NCBI RefSeq assembly: GCF_947179165.1
Contig: NC_077237.1
Coordinates: 82,684,341-82,748,340, forward strand
Direction of reading: 5' to 3'
Origin: Solanum dulcamara
Lineage: Eukaryota > Streptophyta > Magnoliopsida > Solanales > Solanaceae
DNA: 64,000 nucleotides
Shown here: in pieces, positions 60,677 through 64,000 of the stretch
Position numbering within the stretch: the first letter of the stretch is position 1
How the letters are laid out: each line of letters begins with the position of its first letter
Translations under genes and position numbers: made by a program
The notes under the pieces: model-generated
Databases searched by the model: none
What the model saw: the letters and a program-made list of their open reading frames with translations, nothing else
What the model was told of the DNA's origin: nothing

Positions 60677-62655
60677 TTAAAAATTGGCTTACAACCTCTC
60701 CTTGGCACCACTCTCATGGGAATAGTATCTATGTTTACTTGTTTCTTTCCTTTCTTGAGACTTTGTTGCTTAGACCTTGGTGAAAGATCTACTTCTTTGA
60801 CCACAGTGCTTAAAATCTGCTCCACTGAATCCTCTTCTTCACTTTTAGAGAAAATGTCCTCTACATTTTGCACCTCAGTGGCCTCATGTATGTGATGAGA
60901 GATCACATCATGCAGTTCCTTCAAAGGAGAAGATTTTCTTTGGTGGATTGATGACTGAGAGCTGTTCATTTTCACTTGTGCCACTGCTAAATCCATACTC
61001 ACTTCCCTTTGAGGAGGAAATGAGCCTATTCCATTGTCAATTGAGATGCTCAGATCTCCATCTTTCATTGTATCATTAGGATAGAATTCGTGGCTGTGAT
61101 CCAAAGGTGCAAGATTTGAAGTCTGGTTTTCCTCAATCTCCAACTCCTTCTTGTCTGTTGTTGAAATCTGCATATCACTCCCACTTGTTTCTATCCCCTG
61201 CATTTCATTGACTGGGATCATTTCTGTCTGCTCCAAATTAAATCCTGAGTCGTGTCCATTTTCAGAAAGTATGTCCTCCTCATTAGTACTGATACCATCT
61301 TTATTTACTTGTTGTAAATCTGCTCTTGTTTCTTCAAAATTCTTAGAAAGATCAGTCGCTTCAATTTCCTTCTTGTTAGGATCTGTTTCATTAATAACAC
61401 AGAGACCTTCATCAGTCACCTCACTCTCACTTTCGTGCTCATTTTTTAGTATCTGCCTTGTTTCCTCCTTGATCTTATCATCTGCTCCCTTGACTTCTAC
61501 ATTATCAGCTTCTTCTTCCAAAATTGTTCCTAACTCAGCAAAATTATTATGGGTCGAAACCACACTCCCCAACTTACCATGTTTCTTATTGTTGTTTATT
61601 CCTTTTTCCTTTTTTCCTGGATAAGTAACAACTTTCCCACTTGATAGAACTTTAGGAACATATATTTGGTAGGGGCGTGTCCATCCCTGTTGTCTTCTGC
61701 TTTTTGAATCGTACCCCTTCTCATGTTCCTTCCCCTTCTTCTTTGCAGCTTCATTGATGTTTGCCGTGTTTGCCACCAGGTTAGGATGCAGGACTCGACA
61801 GTCATCAATTGAATGTCCTTGTAACATGCATTGTGTGCAATATTTTGGCAAATGATCATATTGTATTCTCACCTTTTCAACTCTGATGTCCTTAGTCTTC
61901 TCATCTTCAATTTCCATCAGCACACACTTAGGTAGATCAGATAGCAAATCTACCTGGACCTTTACCCTTGCGCAGTTGGGTCTAGTTTTATTTATGGTAG
62001 CCATATCCAAAATTAGAGGTTTCCCAACTGCAGATGCCAAAGTAAATAACGATTCTTTCACAAAATATGTTGGGAGTAAATTCGGGAAAGAGATCCAGGC
62101 CATGGCTATTGATGTTTCTTCCTCAACCTTAAAGGTAGAAGTATAAATTAATGGCCTCATTTGATATGTAGAACCATCCTTAGATTTCAACCAATAGGCA
62201 CCCTTCGAGGAAATATTGATGAAGTCCTCCATTAGAGAAAATCTTATCAGTAAGTGTCTGTCTCTCAAGAGACCGATATCACACTTTCCCTTCACTCCAC
62301 ACTGTTGAGGGATGATTGTTCTCAACTCTTGCAACTCCGGCCATCCATAAGAAAACTTACCCACTATAGCATTTTGTAGATTTTCCATCTGCTCCATTCT
62401 TGACACTTCTGCAGTTGTCCAGCGCACCACCGGGGTACCCTCAAGGTACGATACCTCTTTCATTGGTATGGAAGGACCTTTGGCTTTAGGAGAGATTCCA
62501 TGCATAAGGATCTGGGCGAAGTTTGGTGAGGAAGAAGTGGATGATAGAGATGGTTGAGTATCACGAAGAGTTTGAGTGAGGAGGGGGAAGTTCATATGGT
62601 TCGTAGTTAGTGGAGTAGCCGCCGGTGATGGTTGGCCGGCGGCCAAATCGGCCAT
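60673..62655 (-). CDS. LINE ORF1 protein (DUF4283 and zinc knuckle), intact
   Basis: 660 residues, [10 protein letters not shown] to CKPIFK. The N-terminal half has the DUF4283 fold region of plant L1 ORF1 ([40 protein letters not shown]), followed by a CCHC knuckle [15 protein letters not shown] near residue 270. The C-terminal half is acidic and low in complexity. Such proteins bind LINE RNA and act as chaperones in the ribonucleoprotein. Its stop overlaps the ORF2 ATG in the run AAATGATGATG, pointing to termination-reinitiation coupling. This frame is intact while ORF2 is not. Confidence 0.85.
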   Translation of the reverse strand: MADLAAGQPSPAATPLTTNHMNFPLLTQTLRDTQPSLSSTSSSPNFAQILMHGISPKAKGPSIPMKEVSYLEGTPVVRWTTAEVSRMEQMENLQNAIVGKFSYGWPELQELRTIIPQQCGVKGKCDIGLLRDRHLLIRFSLMEDFINISSKGAYWLKSKDGSTYQMRPLIYTSTFKVEEETSIAMAWISFPNLLPTYFVKESLFTLASAVGKPLILDMATINKTRPNCARVKVQVDLLSDLPKCVLMEIEDEKTKDIRVEKVRIQYDHLPKYCTQCMLQGHSIDDCRVLHPNLVANTANINEAAKKKGKEHEKGYDSKSRRQQGWTRPYQIYVPKVLSSGKVVTYPGKKEKGINNNKKHGKLGSVVSTHNNFAELGTILEEEADNVEVKGADDKIKEETRQILKNEHESESEVTDEGLCVINETDPNKKEIEATDLSKNFEETRADLQQVNKDGISTNEEDILSENGHDSGFNLEQTEMIPVNEMQGIETSGSDMQISTTDKKELEIEENQTSNLAPLDHSHEFYPNDTMKDGDLSISIDNGIGSFPPQREVSMDLAVAQVKMNSSQSSIHQRKSSPLKELHDVISHHIHEATEVQNVEDIFSKSEEEDSVEQILSTVVKEVDLSPRSKQQSLKKGKKQVNIDTIPMRVVPRRGCKPIFK

Positions 62656-62719
62656 AGTTTTTTTTAGGTTAAAAAAAAAAACCTAGATCTGTTTGAGGAC
62701 AACCCCTATTTTTGGTTTA

Positions 62720-63982
62720 CTCAATAACTTTCTATGGTTACGAAAGAATACTTTAGTAACTTTCACGATTTTATGCAAAGTCGAGCTTATGTTGTTCTCT
62801 AAACAGTACCAAATTCCATGAATTCTGCATCATTCTACATTGCTAGCAAAGTCTCAATAAAACAGTTATAGTTACTAATTAGACACTTCTTCATCGCGCC
62901 ATTTCCAAAAACCAAATGACGATCAAAATAAACACTAATTTTTAACTTCTAAACTCAAATTCAGTTGAACGGAAATCTTTTTAAATCAAACTATACAGAG
63001 AGAAAAAGGGGTAGTCCGATGCACAAAGCAACTCATGTTAGCAGGGTTTGGCAAAAGGCCACAACCCGCAACCACATCAATTCAAATAGATGGAAAGAGG
63101 ATGAATTTAGAACATTTACGATATACATAAATATGACTTTTAACTTGGCTTCAGTTGACTATGACCTCTAACTTTACTAGTGCACAAGTAGATACTTTAA
63201 CTATCCAAAACTTGAATAAATAAAACACTCGTACTACATGGCAATTTTGTGTCCTACGTGGCATCCTACGTATATTATGTTACGTAGGACACATGTGTCT
63301 ACTTGTTTAATTTTATACAAGTTTAAGTGTCTACTTATGCATACCCAAAGTTAGAAGGCATAGATGTCAGCTGAAGACAATAAGGGTAACTTTGGGTCAT
63401 TTTTCATTTTTTTTCTATGTTATAATGATATTGTTTGTTTAATTGACAAATATAGGCAAATGTGCACCAACTTTCAACGGCGAGGGCATAATTGACCCCA
63501 ACTTTATACGGAGGGAAAAAGTAGATCATTTCGCAAATCATAGAGGCAATTTTGGACCTTTCTTCACAATCGTGATGCAGTGTGAAAGATTTTAGCAAAT
63601 GAAATTTCATAATTTTACAGTGCTAAATGTATGGGTATTTGCAGTGATAAACTCTTTGGCTTTTTGCTAAACATAGGACATGATTACAAAATTTTGAACT
63701 ATTACAGGTCCAAAAGTCCATTTTACATGGGTGACAGAATAAAAAGAAGAGTAAAAATGAACCATGACTCAAAGGTTGTCACCTCACATCTATTTTCCAA
63801 TATATCTTCAGAGCTCTAAACGGCAATGATATGTTAATAGGTAGTGGACAGCTCTTACCTTGTTCTGCTTTTTAGAACAAGTAGGCATTTTCACATAATC
63901 TAAGCAGGAGTCGTCGAGGCTGCAATTGGCAGTCCCACTTTACATCCTAAAATCATATTTGTTTTACTGTTATCAAGTTCTG
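62720..63982. other. Duplicated intergenic block (copy of 35590-36860)
   Basis: No gene. It carries the same SINE scrap (63001-63075) and the same inverted repeat (cctacgtggcatcctacg, near 63255) as copy 1, with a few substitutions and a 9-bp deletion. Confidence 0.8.
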
Positions 63983-64000
63983 CTACTCTTGCTCGTAAGG
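63983..64000 (-). CDS. Duplicated last exon of the KIP-like gene, cut by window end
   Basis: Stop codon TAG at 63983-63985 (minus strand) and the codons before it (PYEQE-stop side) match 36861-36878 exactly. A second KIP-like 3' end therefore begins here, and its remaining exons lie beyond base 64000. Confidence 0.7.
   Translation of the reverse strand, partial: PYEQE

Larger units (their letters stand above)
56124..62719 (-). mobile_element. L1-type LINE retrotransposon, near full length
   Basis: Read on the minus strand: a short 5' leader (62719-62656), ORF1, ORF2 and a 3' end with a poly-A tail (plus-strand T run at 56124-56137). About 6.6 kb. It splits the duplicated block. The target in copy 1 (tctcctttgattctctcaat, 35578-35597) is found as tctcctt on the left and ctcaat on the right, so roughly six bases were lost and no target duplication is evident. 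Confidence 0.9.
54723..64000 (+). repeat. Segmental duplication, copy 2 (continues past window)
   Basis: Corresponds to 33860-36879 in the same order and orientation. It is interrupted by the LINE at 56124-62719, and the match runs to the last base of the window. Confidence 0.93.

Overview
This window is plant nuclear DNA, most likely from Solanaceae (probably Solanum). Its genes are AT-rich, have introns and GT-AG splice sites, and are spread thinly among LTR retrotransposons, LINEs, MITEs and tRNA-derived SINEs. Two SINE types common in nightshades occur: one with a (TTG)n tail, and one with the head cccaagggtgtggccta. Family assignments come from reading translated motifs, without database searches.

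Layout, left to right. 1-2411: exon 1 of a NADPH-cytochrome P450 reductase gene (minus), with a 1.1-kb non-autonomous LTR element 64 bp upstream of its ATG. 3754-6014: a complete two-exon CER2/CER26-type BAHD gene (minus). 9455-14140: a decayed Copia element. 17297-21199: a two-exon SICKLE-like gene (minus). 24803-27926: a CACTA transposon with a broken TNP gene. 29546-34534: a complete eight-exon tyrosine-aminotransferase-family gene (plus). 36861-41922: the last nine exons of a SABRE/KINKY POLLEN (KIP)-like gene (minus). Its introns carry a Mutator-like MITE and a 5'-truncated LINE, and it has a probable nonsense codon. 43784-49466: a Gypsy chromovirus with one intact gag-pol frame and almost identical LTRs. 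52314-54193: a small two-exon LYR-family gene (minus).

From 54723 to the window end the sequence repeats, in the same orientation, the block that starts at 33860 (aminotransferase exon 6 to the KIP 3' end). At the junction an N-terminal fragment of a ubiquitin conjugation factor E4 gene is fused in frame to aminotransferase exon 6, and a 7-bp insertion then breaks the frame. A 6.6-kb L1-type LINE (56124-62719) sits inside the second copy, and a MITE sits only in the first. The simplest reading is the breakpoint of a tandem duplication about 20.9 kb long, followed by separate insertions in each copy.

The host genes (electron transfer to P450s, cuticular wax elongation, RNA metabolism, aromatic amino acid transamination, cell expansion, mitochondrial LYR assembly) form no operon or obvious cluster. 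I found no tRNA, rRNA, CRISPR array or novel defence-like system. The interest lies in the duplication junction and in how mobile elements have remodelled the genes.
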